A stretch of 64,000 nt of DNA. Origin: Hevea brasiliensis (lineage: Eukaryota > Streptophyta > Magnoliopsida > Malpighiales > Euphorbiaceae). Positions 51,604 through 63,793 of the stretch are shown here, in pieces. Within the stretch, counting starts at the first letter, position 1. Every line of letters begins with the position of its first letter. The notes under the pieces are model-generated. The model saw only the letters and a program-made list of their open reading frames with translations. It did no database searches and had not been told where the DNA came from. Position numbers and translations under genes: made by a program. The stretch covers positions 16,869,064-16,933,063 of the forward strand of contig NC_079505.1 in NCBI RefSeq assembly GCF_030052815.1, read 5' to 3'.

Positions 51604-54600
51604 TTGAGTTTTTTTTAGATAATAATAATCAGGTTTGGAACAAATTCGGATAGTTGAAAATGAATTTTAATCTGATTTGGGATGAGTTTGAGTTTTATGA
51701 AAATTAATCGAATTCGAATTTATGTAGGGCAATTTTCACAAGTATCCTTTCCGTTGCCATCCCTATTAATGATTTGGATATAACTTTAAAGGTGTGTAGT
51801 TTGAAATGGGTACCTATGAAGATCAGTAAACTAACTCTAAAATATGGACTTTAGGTGATTCTAATTTCACGTTCTTCTATAAGATGCTCAACTTGCTCTT
51901 ATGTCATGGTGCATTGTGAAAATGATCAGGATGAGCAGATCTGCATGAGTAGTAGGTAAATGATTCAACAATTTAAGATTTTAAAAGCTCAGAAAGCCCA
52001 AATACATACACCCTCCCTTATTAGCATAACTAGATATTCTAATCCACTTATCACATCAAATGGGGGCTGGATTACAGAGAACCATACTGCTCAAAAATCA
52101 CACATGAATAAGCTCTCTAAACATATATAATATAATAAAATTTTATTGTATATATATATATTTGAAAATAATTTTCATTTTAATCAAATTATTTGATTTT
52201 TTAAACAATTAATTTAAATAAATATATTTTTGTTAAAGTATTTATAAACTATAAATATATTATAACTTTATAATGTCAATGTAAATTATATTATATCATA
52301 TAATAAAAATATTTTTTTTAATTTTTCTTGAAAATCATATTAAAATAATTTTTAGAATTATTTATTTATTGAATAATATTACAATAAAAAATATTTTTTT
52401 ACAAAATTATAAATCATAATATAAAAAATTTTTAAAATTTAATAAAACATATTGTTGTTATTAATTATTTTTTACTATTTCAAAAGCATATTATTGTCTA
52501 ATTAATTATTTTTTAGTATTTTATATTTAAATAATTATAAAAAAATGTTTAACATTTTTATAAAATTTATAATTATTCAAATATAAAATAAATTATTAGT
52601 TATGTATAAAATTTAGATGTAAGAAATATATTATTAACAAATCAAAATTTTAAGAGCTAAATTGTCTCAAATTGAAATAATGTTATCAGTCAATTTAGAT
52701 GACATTGACTAATATGTTAATCAAACATTAGGAAAAAGGACTGACTTGTAATTTTTAACATGCCTCAAAGACTACTTTATAATTTTCAACAGACACAATA
52801 TATTGCAAAAAAAAAAATAGAGAGAGTAGGGTTTAGAAGATTGAATGCAAGAGATTTTTATAGTTTTTCAGCCAACAAGCCTACATCCACTCTCTCAAAG
52901 ATCCTTTGAGTCTTCACTCCACTAAATGCTCTTTTCAATAGCAAGCGTCAAGCCTTTTATATCCACAAGACTTTCCAAGGTGCTTGCAAACCTCTACAAG
53001 TGTTATTCCAAACACTTAACTAACTTCAAATTTCAATAGGTGCTTAACCAACCCTCACAAATAGCATTTAACATGATTTTAACTTTGTCTCACTCAATAC
53101 AACAAATTTTATAAAGAAGAGAAGAATAGATTTACCAATGTAGCTCAAAAACTCATTAAAGCACTTGAATGAAAGCAATACATGTTTTTCAAGAAAGGGG
53201 AGCAATTCTAAGCCTTCATTTTATGTAAATTGGTGTAGAATAGGTGCTTATATAGTCCCTTTTCAAATCAAAACGTTTAAAATCAATTTGGAACGTTGTT
53301 GGCACAGATTTTGAGGGAATCACCAATACTTTGTCATTTCTTGCATTATGGGCAGAGTAGCAAAATAAAGTAACAAAACAGAGGATTTTCGAATACCAGT
53401 AGCAATGCAACTAAGTAAACATCTTAAGAATTTTGGATACTAGTAGCAAAATAATTTAGCAAAATGATACTGCTAGTGTCTAACTTAGATTTGAGACTTT
53501 AAATAATCATACCAACTTTGATAAAAAGAATTAGATCAATTAAAAACTTTAAAGGCATGATAGAAAATAAGCTCTAAGCACTTAATTTTGAAAACTTAAA
53601 AGAGTTAAAGATAAGATCACATTGGCACTACCCCTTCAATTCTTTGAATAATAAACCTAAGACTCAATAACCCAAACCTAAGCCTTTGATACCTCTTCAA
53701 TGCAGCTTGGAAGGCAATCTTCTTACCTTCCTTTGGCTTTGATTCGTCTTGTGTTAGCTTTGAGAACCATCCATCTATAAATGAGCTAACCACAAGTTCT
53801 TTATTTTCTTTGAGCCTTAAGAACATCACATAACTTAGAGAAAAGGTTAGATTGATTCTATGTAACGCCCTCACTTTAAGCAGTCCGTACATTCCACTAT
53901 TCCGATCATTAATGTCTGTTCGGACAGCCAGAATGTCTGGAACTACGCTTAAACTAGAGTGAGGAGTCATAAGAAGGGTAAGTAAAGATCGAGAAAAATT
54001 AAAGAAGAATAAAAGAAGTGAAGTGAAACTCGGTTAAATAAGTCGGGGCTACTGCGATGGGTGACTGTACCAGAAAGTAGCTGCGAAGACAATTACTGAC
54101 CCCAGACTCTAGAAACCCTAAGAAATAATTTTTAGGACTTAATTAAAGGTTTGCTGAGGTACAAATGACATTAGAAATGTCAAAAAAAAATTAGGAGAAT
54201 TTATTAATTGGTACATACCAAAAATAACCCGATGAGTTTAATGAAGGGCATTTTGATCATTTCAACCCCAGAGTTGAATTTTGACCCAGTCAATTAGAAT
54301 AAGAGAGATTAAAACATATAAAATAAATAAAATTGTGAAATTATGCTTAGAAATGGGAAAAGAAAAGAAAAGAAAAGAAAAGGAAAAAAATTATGAGGTA
54401 AGCATGATGTCATAATGACATCATAATTAAATGGTGACCAATGGGAAAATTACAAACATGTATAAGAGATAAGAAAGAAGGAAAAGAAGACAAAATTTGA
54501 CCAAAGTCATCTTCTTCTCCATTTCTCTCAACATGGCCGAATTCTCCCTTGAGCTTTCCTCCATTTTTTCTTTCTCCCAAGCTTAAATTCTCCCTCTTCT

Positions 54601-56282
54601 TCCCATAAAACCCTAAACCATCTTCACTAAAATTTATCCCCACACCTTGGAGAAGTTACTAATAGTAAAAAGAAAGAAAGAAATTGAAGTTGGCAGTTTG
54701 AAGAAGTGTTCATCAAAGAGGTTAGTGCACTAAACTACACTTCTTCCTTTCCTAAGCATGAAAAGCATGCTAAATTAGGTTGATTTGACATAAAACCAAA
54801 AGGAAAATTAAATCTAATGGAAACCAAAATTTCAGCAGCCTTGGGATTGGGGGGAATTTGATGATTTTGATTGTTTTAAAATTTCTAATAATGGTATGTG
54901 ATGAGGATACTTAAGTTAGATGGTGAATCACATGTGTATTACATGAATTGGAATATGTTGAGTTAGGGTTTGGCCTAACAATTAGGGCTTTTACGAAATT
55001 GCTAAAAATTGACCAAATTGAGATCTATTGTTGCTATTTAGAAGTGTCATGTATGCTAAATTGTAGTTTGGGAGTATGGAGGAAATGAAATTGGGAGTGC
55101 CTTTCTTGTGTAGGTTATGAGACTCATTGAGTCCAGTATGGTTTTTACCTTGTAATTAAAATTGTGTGGCTCCAATTGGTATGAAGCCAATTGGAGGTGA
55201 AATTAGACCCAAAATACTTCATTTTCCATGAAGAAACTATGCCCAAATTCTATCCACAAATTGACTTAATTACTTTTCCAATCCTGCTGACCATACACTG
55301 AACCTAGAAAAATGATCAAATGAATAGTACACATTCAATTAGCCATAACCCCCTCTAGGAAGGTTAGAATTACCTGATTTTTATATCATTGGAAATGATA
55401 GACATAGGAGCACAACTTTCATGAAGAACACAGAACCTAGATCTGCCTTTAACTAAATCAAATTGCTAGCAAAAATTAGGTCAACAAACTGTCTAGAACC
55501 AAACTGCCCAGAATTTCTGGACTTAGGCTCACCCAACCAGTTTTGACAAAAATGTCATAACTTAGTCCACAAAATTGCAAATGCAATGAAACCAATGCCA
55601 AAATTTCAATAAGACATAAATCTACAATATTGATGTTTTGACCAAAACTCAGAAACTAAGGGAACTAGGTCAAGTTAGCATGTAAATTCTGAAAATTGCC
55701 TAAGTGACCACTTGACCCCAGAACAGTGTTTATAGTATATCTCCCACTAGAAAACTCTAATTGGGATGAACCAAATTGTTCTGAAAACCTGAGAAACAGG
55801 GCTACAACTTTGATTGGAAAACTTGCCTCAAATTTAGAGTGTAAGAACCCTAAAATGGGAGTCAAAACCACTGAGCTAAACCTGGAATCCTGTAGATACA
55901 GGGTACCTGAGTCCACGCCAGTTAATTGGCTATAACTAATTCTACAAAACTTAAAAAATTGTAATTCAAAATTCTGAGTGATCATAAGACATATGGTAGC
56001 AACTTCTATGGAGAATATTAGAGCTAAAAATTACTGTAATATGTCCAATTAATTAGACAAAAATGGACTCCAGAATCTGCCTGAATCTGGACCTAGAAAG
56101 AGACCATGAACCAGTTGTGGTTATTTGACCATAACTTGAGTTCTAAAACTCTAAATGATATGATTCAAAAAGGAAAACAAAGAAAAGACATATTAGAACA
56201 ACTTCTATGAAGGAAGTGTGGCCAAACAATGGCCCCATCTTAACCAATTTGCTAGATGAATTTAGGACATCAAATCTGGACC
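51604..56282. repeat. Tandem array unit 2
   Basis: 4679 bp collinear with unit 1 at roughly 95 % identity by eye. Corresponding frames recur 4684 bp apart (48532/53216, 48933/53617). The TA run is short here (~52147-52160). It keeps the uninterrupted Sirevirus target (TAATAATAATCAGG, ~51620). Confidence 0.9.
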
Positions 56283-56820
56283 TTGAGTTTTTTGTAGGTA
56301 ATAATAATCAGCTTTTGAACAGATTCAAATAGTTGAAAATGAATTTTAATCTGATTTGGGATGAATTTGAATTTTACGAAAATTAATCGAATTCAAATTC
56401 ATATAGGGTAATTTTCGCAGGTATCATTTCCGTTGCCATCCCTATTAATGATCTGGATATAACTTTAAAGGTGGGTAGTTTGAAATGGGTACCTATGAAG
56501 ATCAGTAAACTAACTCTCAAATATGGACTTCAGGCGATTCTAATTTCACATTCTTCTATAAGATGCTCAACTTGCTCTTATGCCATGGTGCATTGTGAAA
56601 ATGATAGGATGAGCAGATCTGCATGAGTAGTAGGTAAATGATTCAGCAATTTAAGATTTTAAAAGCCTAGAAAGCCCAAATACATGCACCCTCCCTATTA
56701 GCATCGCTAGATACTCTAATCCACTTATCACATCAAATGTTGGCTGGATTACAGAGAATCATACTGCTCAAAAATCACACATGAATAAGCTCTCTAAACA
56801 TATATAATATAAATAAATTT

Positions 56821-56865
<45 letters not shown>

Positions 56866-57372
56866 AAAATAATTTTCATTTTAATCAAATTATTTAATCT
56901 TTTAAACAATTAATTTAAATAAATATATTTTTGTTAAAGTATTTATAAACTATAAATATATTATAACTTTATATTGTCAATGTAAATTATATTATATCAT
57001 ATAATAAAAATATTTTTTTTAATTTTTCTTGAAAATCATATTAAAATAATTTTTAGAATTATTTATTTATTGAATAATATTATTATAAAAAATATGTATA
57101 GTATTTTATATTTAAATAATTATAAAAAAATGTTTAACATTTTTATAAAATATATAATTATTCAAATATAAAATAAATTATTAGTTATGTATAAAATTTA
57201 GATGTAAGAAATATATTATTAACAAATCAAAATTTTAAGAGCTAAATTGTCTCAAATTGAAATAATGTTATCAGTCAATTTAGATGACATGGACAAATAT
57301 GTTAATCAAACATTAGGAAAAAGGACTGACTTGTAATTTTTAACATGCCTCAAAGACTAATTTATAATTTTC
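56283..57372. repeat. Tandem array unit 3 (partial)
   Basis: Begins at the same TTGAGTTTTTT junction and follows the other units through the MITE half and AT-rich part, with a (TA)n run at ~56824-56861. It has a ~120-bp deletion near 57095 relative to unit 2. Similarity ends at ATAATTTTC (57372), the point where the LTR remnant begins in units 1 and 2. Confidence 0.88.
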
Positions 57373-57591
57373 CCAATTAATTAACTAATCCCCAGATGCA
57401 TAAACAAATCAAAACCCTAAAATTGTAATTTTAAAATTTATAATTACCTCCCCACTTCTTTGTCATTCGTCACTGGACGTGGCATTGCTATTGTTCTGGT
57501 CTTCTGCTTCTTAAACTATGCTTGAGAGGAGGCTTTACAAAGTAATGATAGGTTTTATAAAGTATATATTTAAAAACCTTCACTTTCTCTC

Positions 57592-57649
<58 letters not shown>

Positions 57650-58437
57650 AATTTTACTTTAAAAAAATCTTACTTTTGAAATTTATTTCTTTGCTTTATC
57701 TGCGCCCAACAAGTTTTCCCTGCATTGTTTAAGCCCATCGCTATAGAATTAGATAATTTCCGAAGTGAGAAGTCCAGCCTATCAAAGCCGAAAACATTAG
57801 CTCATTTATGAATATCAACTACCAAATCCATAGCAATGTCATTGAAATCCATTCATCCACTCATTTCACTCAAGTATATCAAAATTTGTATATTCATAAC
57901 TTAATCAACTCTGCATGAATCTTGGTATAATCTAAAAATTACTAATGCCGAACTTACATGAACTTGGAACATACACTTAATGAGCAAAACATGCAGGAGA
58001 GGATTTGGATGCTCAGGAACATAGAGTCAGTTTTACAGAGAATGCAGGATGAAAAATCATCTTACAAAAACACGTCATGATTTTGACTCTAGAATTCAAC
58101 CAAAAAAAAAAAAAAGGGGAAATTTCGGACGTAATCTATTCATCTATGATGAAGAATTAAAAAAATATGTTTGTTCGGCAAATGTTGCAGGAAAAACTAT
58201 TGCCACAAAATTTCAATGCAAAGAGGAATGAAAACCAATGCTGAGTTGCTGACCACAACAACAATTCAACCAAAGAAACTGTATATTGTGCAGAACAAGG
58301 ACATGGAAATGATTCCACTGAAACTGCATTAAAAAGATTAAAGAAACTACCAAATTAACATTGCTTGTGCAATAAAGTTAACATAAGCACACATTTAGTT
58401 ATACCCCCTCGAAACAAAAATGCTCTGGAATAAAGGT
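57373..58437. other. Spacer and 3' flank of CBF5; no gene supported
   Basis: Contains a (TA)n microsatellite (57592-57645). A 60-codon frame at 58049-58231 crosses an A tract and matches nothing I know. The right end is the CBF5 3' UTR. Confidence 0.6.
57592..57645. repeat. (TA)n microsatellite
   Basis: About 27 TA units after CTCTCG. Confidence 0.95.
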
Positions 58438-60291
58438 CTACACTTCTTCAACATCTCTGTCCTTCTTTTTCTTCTTCTTCTCCTTCTTCTTCTCACTTCT
58501 ATCAGCCTCACTATTAGTTCTGCCATCATCAATGGTTGGAGCCTCCTCAGCCTCTTTGTCTTTCTTCTTCTTCTTCTTTTTCTTCTCAGACTTTTCTGTG
58601 TCGGGAGAACCAGCTTCGCCTTTATCACTGTGTTCCTTTTTCTTAACCTTCTCAATCTCCTTTTCCTCCAAAGTTTCTGCTTCAGGGTCTTCCTTACTCT
58701 TCTTTTTCTTCTTCTTTTTCTCTTTCTTCTCATCTTCACTTTCCTCAATTTTCCCTTCCTTTACCTTCTTCACCTCTTCCTTTTCAACTTCTTCAACTTT
58801 TACTTTCTTAGCAGGAGCTTGAAAAGTAGGGCTATCAGTGCTTTCATCCAGTTTGCGCTTGCGCCCTTCCCCATCTTCAATGTACTTGCTTTTCTTTTCC
58901 TTCTTCTTCTTCTCCTTCTCCTCCTCCTCCTCCACCTCTCCATTATCTTTCTTCACTGCATTAACCTCCTTTTCTGGCTCAGCTGCTGCTGCAAGGCTAG
59001 CAACTATAGAATCTCCTCCTGTGGGCAAAACCAAATTCCTCATCCATTCTTGAGGGGTATTCTCATTTGGCTTCCCATGTTTATCTAACTTCCCCTCTGC
59101 AATCAACTTCTTCTTCATGGAAGCTTTTGGTCCCAAACCCCACTTCCTTGGGTAAGTGTCCCGGTCCATCACAACCCTCTTAATCTTTGCCACAACACCA
59201 TGATCACATGTAGCCATCACCGCAGTAGTCATCTCTGCAATCCCCAAAGCAATCGCCTCACCCTTGGTAGTCATCAGTACAACTTCCTCACCAACCTCAA
59301 TGTCATTCTCAAACCTCAACAATCCCGGAATCATCAGTTTGGCCCCATAACAAATTGCATTCACTGCAGAATCCTTCACAACCAACCTCTTATAACTAGT
59401 CAAAAGCACTTCAAGAGGCATAATCACCCTCCTCAAATAGCTTTCATCCCTATAATTATCATAAACCCACTGAGCATCCATCACATCATGCATAGTCACC
59501 ATATTATCTCTCTCCCCCAAAATCCCAGACCTCACTCTCCTCAACTCCTGCATATGCCCACCAACCCCAAGAATCAATCCCAAATGCACGCACATAGTCC
59601 TAACATAAGTCCCAGCTTCACAAGAAATCCAAAAAACAACCAAATGCCTATCTGGGTCATACTCCAACAACTTACTCTCATAAATTGTCCTAATCCTAAG
59701 CTGTCTTTTCACAGCAGAAATCAATGGCGGCCTTTGAAAAACCGCCCCAGTAAGAGTCTCAAGCGCCCTAGCTACTTTGGCAACATCAGGCACCTTATCA
59801 TGCAATCTTGCTATACAAACATACTCCTTACCCGCACCCTGTTGAGATTTAACAAGGCGGGTAGCTCTATCAATACAAACAATCAAGTTACCTGTAACTT
59901 TGGGGTCCAATGTGCCACTATGCCCTGTTTTCTCGACCCTAAGAATCCGTTTGATCCAAGCAACCACCTCGTGCGAAGATGGATTCCCAGGCTTATCAAG
60001 ATTCATGACACCATAACGGATGTACTCAGTGAGAGGACGCTTCAGAGGAGAGTAACCAGAAGGGAGAGGAGTGTAGTGGCCGGTACGAACATTGAGACGG
60101 TCATAGTTTTTCAATAGAATAGGCCATTGGGAAGTGTCAATGGCCGGAGTAAAGCTCTGGGGCTTGATCATGAAGTCGCCGGCGGCGACATCCGAGTCTT
60201 TTAGCTTTGCATTGGGTTCTTCCATGGATTGGGTTGTGTTCTTTTTCTTGTGTTTTTTCTTCTCCGAACGGGCAAGCTCAACCTCGGACAT
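58438..60291 (-). CDS. CBF5: H/ACA ribonucleoprotein pseudouridine synthase CBF5 (dyskerin/NAP57), 617 aa
   Basis: Intronless and complete. This is the catalytic subunit of H/ACA snoRNPs: with NOP10, NHP2 and GAR1 it converts uridine to pseudouridine in rRNA and snRNA in the nucleolus and Cajal bodies and supports telomerase RNA stability. Domains: basic head (KKKHKKK), dyskerin-like N-terminal domain (~47-106, [14 protein letters not shown]), TruB catalytic domain (~108-270) with catalytic Asp129 in [14 protein letters not shown] and the later [10 protein letters not shown] motif, and a PUA domain (~300-376). The Lys/Glu/Asp-rich tail (~440-617), with many KKKKK runs, serves nucleolar localisation as in other plants. 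No break is seen. Telo-box and site II motifs lie upstream. Long Leu/Phe-rich frames on the other strand are antisense of the Lys/Glu tail. Confidence 0.97.
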   Translation of the reverse strand: MSEVELARSEKKKHKKKNTTQSMEEPNAKLKDSDVAAGDFMIKPQSFTPAIDTSQWPILLKNYDRLNVRTGHYTPLPSGYSPLKRPLTEYIRYGVMNLDKPGNPSSHEVVAWIKRILRVEKTGHSGTLDPKVTGNLIVCIDRATRLVKSQQGAGKEYVCIARLHDKVPDVAKVARALETLTGAVFQRPPLISAVKRQLRIRTIYESKLLEYDPDRHLVVFWISCEAGTYVRTMCVHLGLILGVGGHMQELRRVRSGILGERDNMVTMHDVMDAQWVYDNYRDESYLRRVIMPLEVLLTSYKRLVVKDSAVNAICYGAKLMIPGLLRFENDIEVGEEVVLMTTKGEAIALGIAEMTTAVMATCDHGVVAKIKRVVMDRDTYPRKWGLGPKASMKKKLIAEGKLDKHGKPNENTPQEWMRNLVLPTGGDSIVASLAAAAEPEKEVNAVKKDNGEVEEEEEKEKKKKEKKSKYIEDGEGRKRKLDESTDSPTFQAPAKKVKVEEVEKEEVKKVKEGKIEESEDEKKEKKKKKKKSKEDPEAETLEEKEIEKVKKKEHSDKGEAGSPDTEKSEKKKKKKKKDKEAEEAPTIDDGRTNSEADRSEKKKEKKKKKKDRDVEEV

Positions 60292-60320
60292 GGTTTTGTT
60301 GCTTTGAATGCTGCGATTTA

Positions 60321-60403
60321 TTAGGGTTTTGGTGGGATTTAGAGGTGGCGATCAGAGCAGAAGGGTTTTAAGGTGGAAATGCAAATTTATAGAGTTAGGG
60401 TTT
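60321..60403 (-). promoter_or_regulatory. Two telo-boxes upstream of CBF5
   Basis: AAACCCTAA on the minus strand at 60321-60329 and 60395-60403, 30 and 104 bp before the start codon. Telo-boxes near the start site are characteristic of plant ribosome-biogenesis and translation genes. Confidence 0.75.
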
Positions 60404-60512
60404 TGGGGGGTTTTGGGAAGAAGGGGCTAGGGAGAGAGAAGGACCATTCGGGTCGGGTTGGATTACAATTCAATATTGATTTTTTCTTTTTCTTGACAAG
60501 TGCATATGGAGA

Positions 60513-60518
60513 GGCCCA
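60513..60518 (-). promoter_or_regulatory. Site II element (TGGGCC) upstream of CBF5
   Basis: TGGGCC on the minus strand, about 225 bp upstream of the start codon. Site II (TGGGCY) paired with telo-boxes is bound by TCP factors and drives expression in dividing cells. Confidence 0.6.
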
Positions 60519-60899
60519 ATCTAACAAATACATGTCCCCAATTCTATATTGGTTGGAATTAATTTATTGAATTTATAAATTTTTTTTTTTACTTATTGTA
60601 TATTTTAATTTTAATTTTTATAATAAATAACATAAAATTAAGGATGAATTATAATTTTCTCTGAATTTTATCATTATTAATAAATGATTTTGCATTTTTA
60701 AAAATTCCTTAAAACGTTTCTAAGTTTTGATCAGTTTTTAATATATTTTAATACATTTTATTAGTTAAAATGTAAATAAATTGCTATTATTTTCTAAATT
60801 TTATAATTATTAACCCTTTCGTCTATTTATTTTTTAAAAAAATAGATTAAAACATTCATATAATTGATAGATTCTATAAAGTTATTTTAATGCTTATTT

Positions 60900-61111
60900 A
60901 ACATTAAAATTAAAGAGTCAAAACTATATTTTTTAATAAAAACACTAATTCAAATGCTATTAAAAAATATAATATTTTATTATTTTAATATTTTTATACT
61001 TAAAATTTATTAAATTTAATTTTAAATTATTTTGAATATTTTTATCTAGTATATTAAAAAGTGTGATCTTCTCAACAATGATTTCAACAACAATGCTAAA
61101 CAGACTCTTAA
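60900..61111 (-). mobile_element. hAT-like MITE, copy 1
   Basis: The reverse complement reads GTCTGTTTAGCATTGTTGTTGAAATCATTGTTGA... and then TAATATACTAGATA...AATAATTTAAAATTAAATTTAATAAA, following copy 2 (61507-61732). The left end is eroded and the target duplication is unclear. Confidence 0.55.
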
Positions 61112-61506
61112 TCTTTTCTTAAGGACTAAATGAATGAGGGACAAAGGTGTTTAGAGACATTTTAATGAGTTGAACTAACTTATTAATAATGGCAAAACCC
61201 ATAAATGAAATTGTAATTCATCTTACAATTAAACAATATTAATACCTAAAATAAAATGTGACTATGAGTAATTCTATCTTCACAATTTTTTTTTTAAATA
61301 TTATTTCATATCAATTTAGTTATTAAAGTCACAACCAAACCAACCCTTTAGTTTTAAAGCTACTTGGGCTTTAGTTCCAAAAATTGTGACAACTAATCCT
61401 ATTCTTTTAGGTTAGGGTTGAATATCAAAGGAAAGCCCTGCCCCCTAAAACATATCAAAGGAAAAGGAAAATGTAAAAAAGATGAAATCTCATCAGATAA
61501 TTTTAA

Positions 61507-61732
61507 GCCTGTTTGGCATTATTGTTGAAATTACTGTTGAAAATCACTATTTTAAATATACTAGTTAGAGAATATTAAAAAATAATTTAAAATTAAATTT
61601 AATAAAATTTAATCATAAAAATACTAAAATAACAAATTAACTTTTTCAAATTAATTTTTTAAACAGCATCTAAAATGATATTTTTATTCAGAAAAGCAGT
61701 TTTGAACCTCCAAACATAATGCTAAACAGGCA
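61507..61732 (+). mobile_element. hAT-like MITE, copy 2
   Basis: Starts AAGCCTGTTTGGCATTAT and ends ATAATGCTAAACAGGC, giving inverted ends of ~16 bp with one mismatch. GCCTGTTTGGC ends are typical of plant hAT MITEs. ~226 bp, non-coding. Confidence 0.65.
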
Positions 61733-61904
61733 CAAAATCTAAAACATTAACATGATAAGCAGATAGGGTTACCAAGTTACCAAAATTACAAGGCAGCAAA
61801 CTAAAAATCTACAGAACATCTCAGATATAAGTGCCATATCCAGACAAACAAGAAGAAATTTATCAGAGACTTAAGTCTCAATGACATGAGAACTTATTGA
61901 TCCA

Positions 61905-63063
61905 AATCACCAAGGCGGAAATTTTAATGCAGGATGCTTCCATCTTTGACATGCCACCAATCGTCCATCTGCACGATCAATCAGCCGTCAGAAAAATATT
62001 TGCATAAACCAAAAACATTTCCACAAGGATTCCAGGCGATAGAGAGTTTTTTAACAGAGGTTTTTTTTTACTATTATTATATTTAAACTGTTGCACAAGC
62101 TTGTCAATTCCCCCTATCAGAAAATGTTCCCATCACAGTGCCAAAAGAACTCAATTTTAGATGTAAAAATTACCTCTCTTAGCAGGCCACATATATTCAT
62201 TTTTAGACCATCAACCACAATGCAACGATACAAACCTTTTGTAAAATCTTATATATAATTTAATGCAAAAACGTAAGCCACTAAGTTAAAACACTATTTA
62301 ATTAAATGTAAAAGAATTTAATCTTACATATATCATCAGTTAGCACCAATTTATTGTAGAATGTTAAATAGAAAAATTTACCAAGTTTGAACTGTGTTTT
62401 ATGCGAACAGATTTAGGTTGCAGGAAAAACAAGCTAATCAATTTATTGACAACATTTCACCATTAACTCCAGGTGTCAAAAATATGAATTACATTGAAAG
62501 TTTTGTGGATCAAATTTATGATGTTAATTGGTCTACCACTTTCTTTTTTTCCATATCTAGGCATCCAGCTATAAAATCAACATCATTCAAAAACTTGAAA
62601 TCAAGTGAAATAGAAGTTAATAAACTTTTAAATCATAAAATCACGGAGCAAATAAATTCATGGTTAAATGATTATTTTTGTGATACACCAAAAGAACCTA
62701 TGACATGATTAAAAAAGAATATAAAATGTTGCACCACAAGTTTAACAAGTGCATATAAATTATTCCCTTCTAGCACATATAATTATAGCACTGATTACAA
62801 ATGGAGAAGCAAACCATCAATTTACTAACTAATTTTACATTCTACAAGCTGAAGATATTTTATAGTTACAAGGCAAAAAGCTTCAAATAGTTAGCAATAG
62901 CATGAGACACTATATCCTATGCAAAGTACACAGTTCCTTAATTTAAAGCACACAATACAACTTCACATAATGATAATTGATGAAGGCAGAAGAATAAGTA
63001 ACAAGGTAGAAACATGCAGAAGAACTATTCTACTGAAAGTACATCCATATTTCAGAAATCATA
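61905..63063. other. Spacer or introns of a gene entering from the right edge
   Basis: Possible last exon on the minus strand near 61907-61990 (frame reading ADGRLVACQRWKHPALKF then stop at 61907-61909). A 104-codon plus frame at 62394-62708 (FYANRFRLQEKQANQF...) is protein-like but unrecognised. Neither is strong enough to call a gene. Confidence 0.25.
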
Positions 63064-63652
63064 GGACCCTCGCTTGTGGAAAACTGGAGTAGTTTTTTTA
63101 AAAAGTTTTCTAAGAAAACCGAAAAACAGAGTTTCCTATTGAAATGCGCCCATTTTTCCAAATGGAGAACTGGAAAACTAGTTTTCCAAGTCTTAAAAAT
63201 TTAGCTAAGTTTTGGAAAATAGTTTTAATTTGCTTTCTCCTGTTTCCTTTATAACGAAAGTTATGTTTTCCAAATAGAAAACAATGACTTTCTATAATCA
63301 AAATTATATTATAACTTTTCATAACTAAAATTGAATAATTATTTAGAAAAATATTTATTTACGATGATAAAAAAAAATTATCACATTATTATAAAATAAA
63401 CGAGCAACACATATTAAAAAATTTTAATAGTAAAATAAGTTGTTAAATAAATAGTAATTTATTTTTTTAATAATGAAAGATATTAATAATTTTAAAAAAA
63501 ATTGAATTATAAAACTGCTTTCTATTATTGACAAGTGAAATGGTTTTCTATGTTTTCCCTTATTTTCCATGAAAAATGAAAACTAAAACTTCCTTAGAAA
63601 ATGAAAAATAAAAAGAACAAAAACCAGTTTTCCACAGATAAATAGGCCCTTA
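63064..63652. mobile_element. MITE with GGAAAACTGG ends
   Basis: Inverted ends TGTGGAAAACTGG (63075) and CCAGTTTTCCACA (~63625), with outer bases GGACCCTC / TAGGCCCTTAA partly matching. The interior is AT-rich and shares long blocks with 16808-17290. Non-coding; hAT-like by its ends. Confidence 0.6.
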
Positions 63653-63793
63653 AAATTCACAAAAATGCATAATTCCCAATACATATGTTACATAAAGTTT
63701 TAATATTGACATTTTTATTTATCAATGATAAACTAAATCCGTTGAGAAGTAAGTACCATAATAAATAAATGATAGCTTTTGACAAGCAAGCAG

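Larger units (their letters stand above)
60600..61904. other. AT-rich spacer with two copies of a small MITE
   Basis: No coding signal. It holds two related non-coding elements in opposite orientation, listed separately. Confidence 0.6.

Noticed and set aside
48532..54643. Small minus frames conserved between units (64, 117 and 61/77 aa) as possible genes
   Set aside because: They translate LTR sequence. Conservation is explained by recent duplication, and amino-acid changes are as frequent as nucleotide changes suggest without constraint.
58420..59088. Long Leu/Phe/Ser-rich plus-strand frames (58420-59088, 58532-58822, 58838-59053, 59200-60117) resembling membrane proteins
   Set aside because: They are exact antisense of the CBF5 coding region; the Leu/Phe runs mirror Lys/Glu codons of the basic tail.
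62394..62708. 104-codon frame as a gene
   Set aside because: Protein-like in places but no family recognised, no intron context and no second evidence; left inside the spacer entry.
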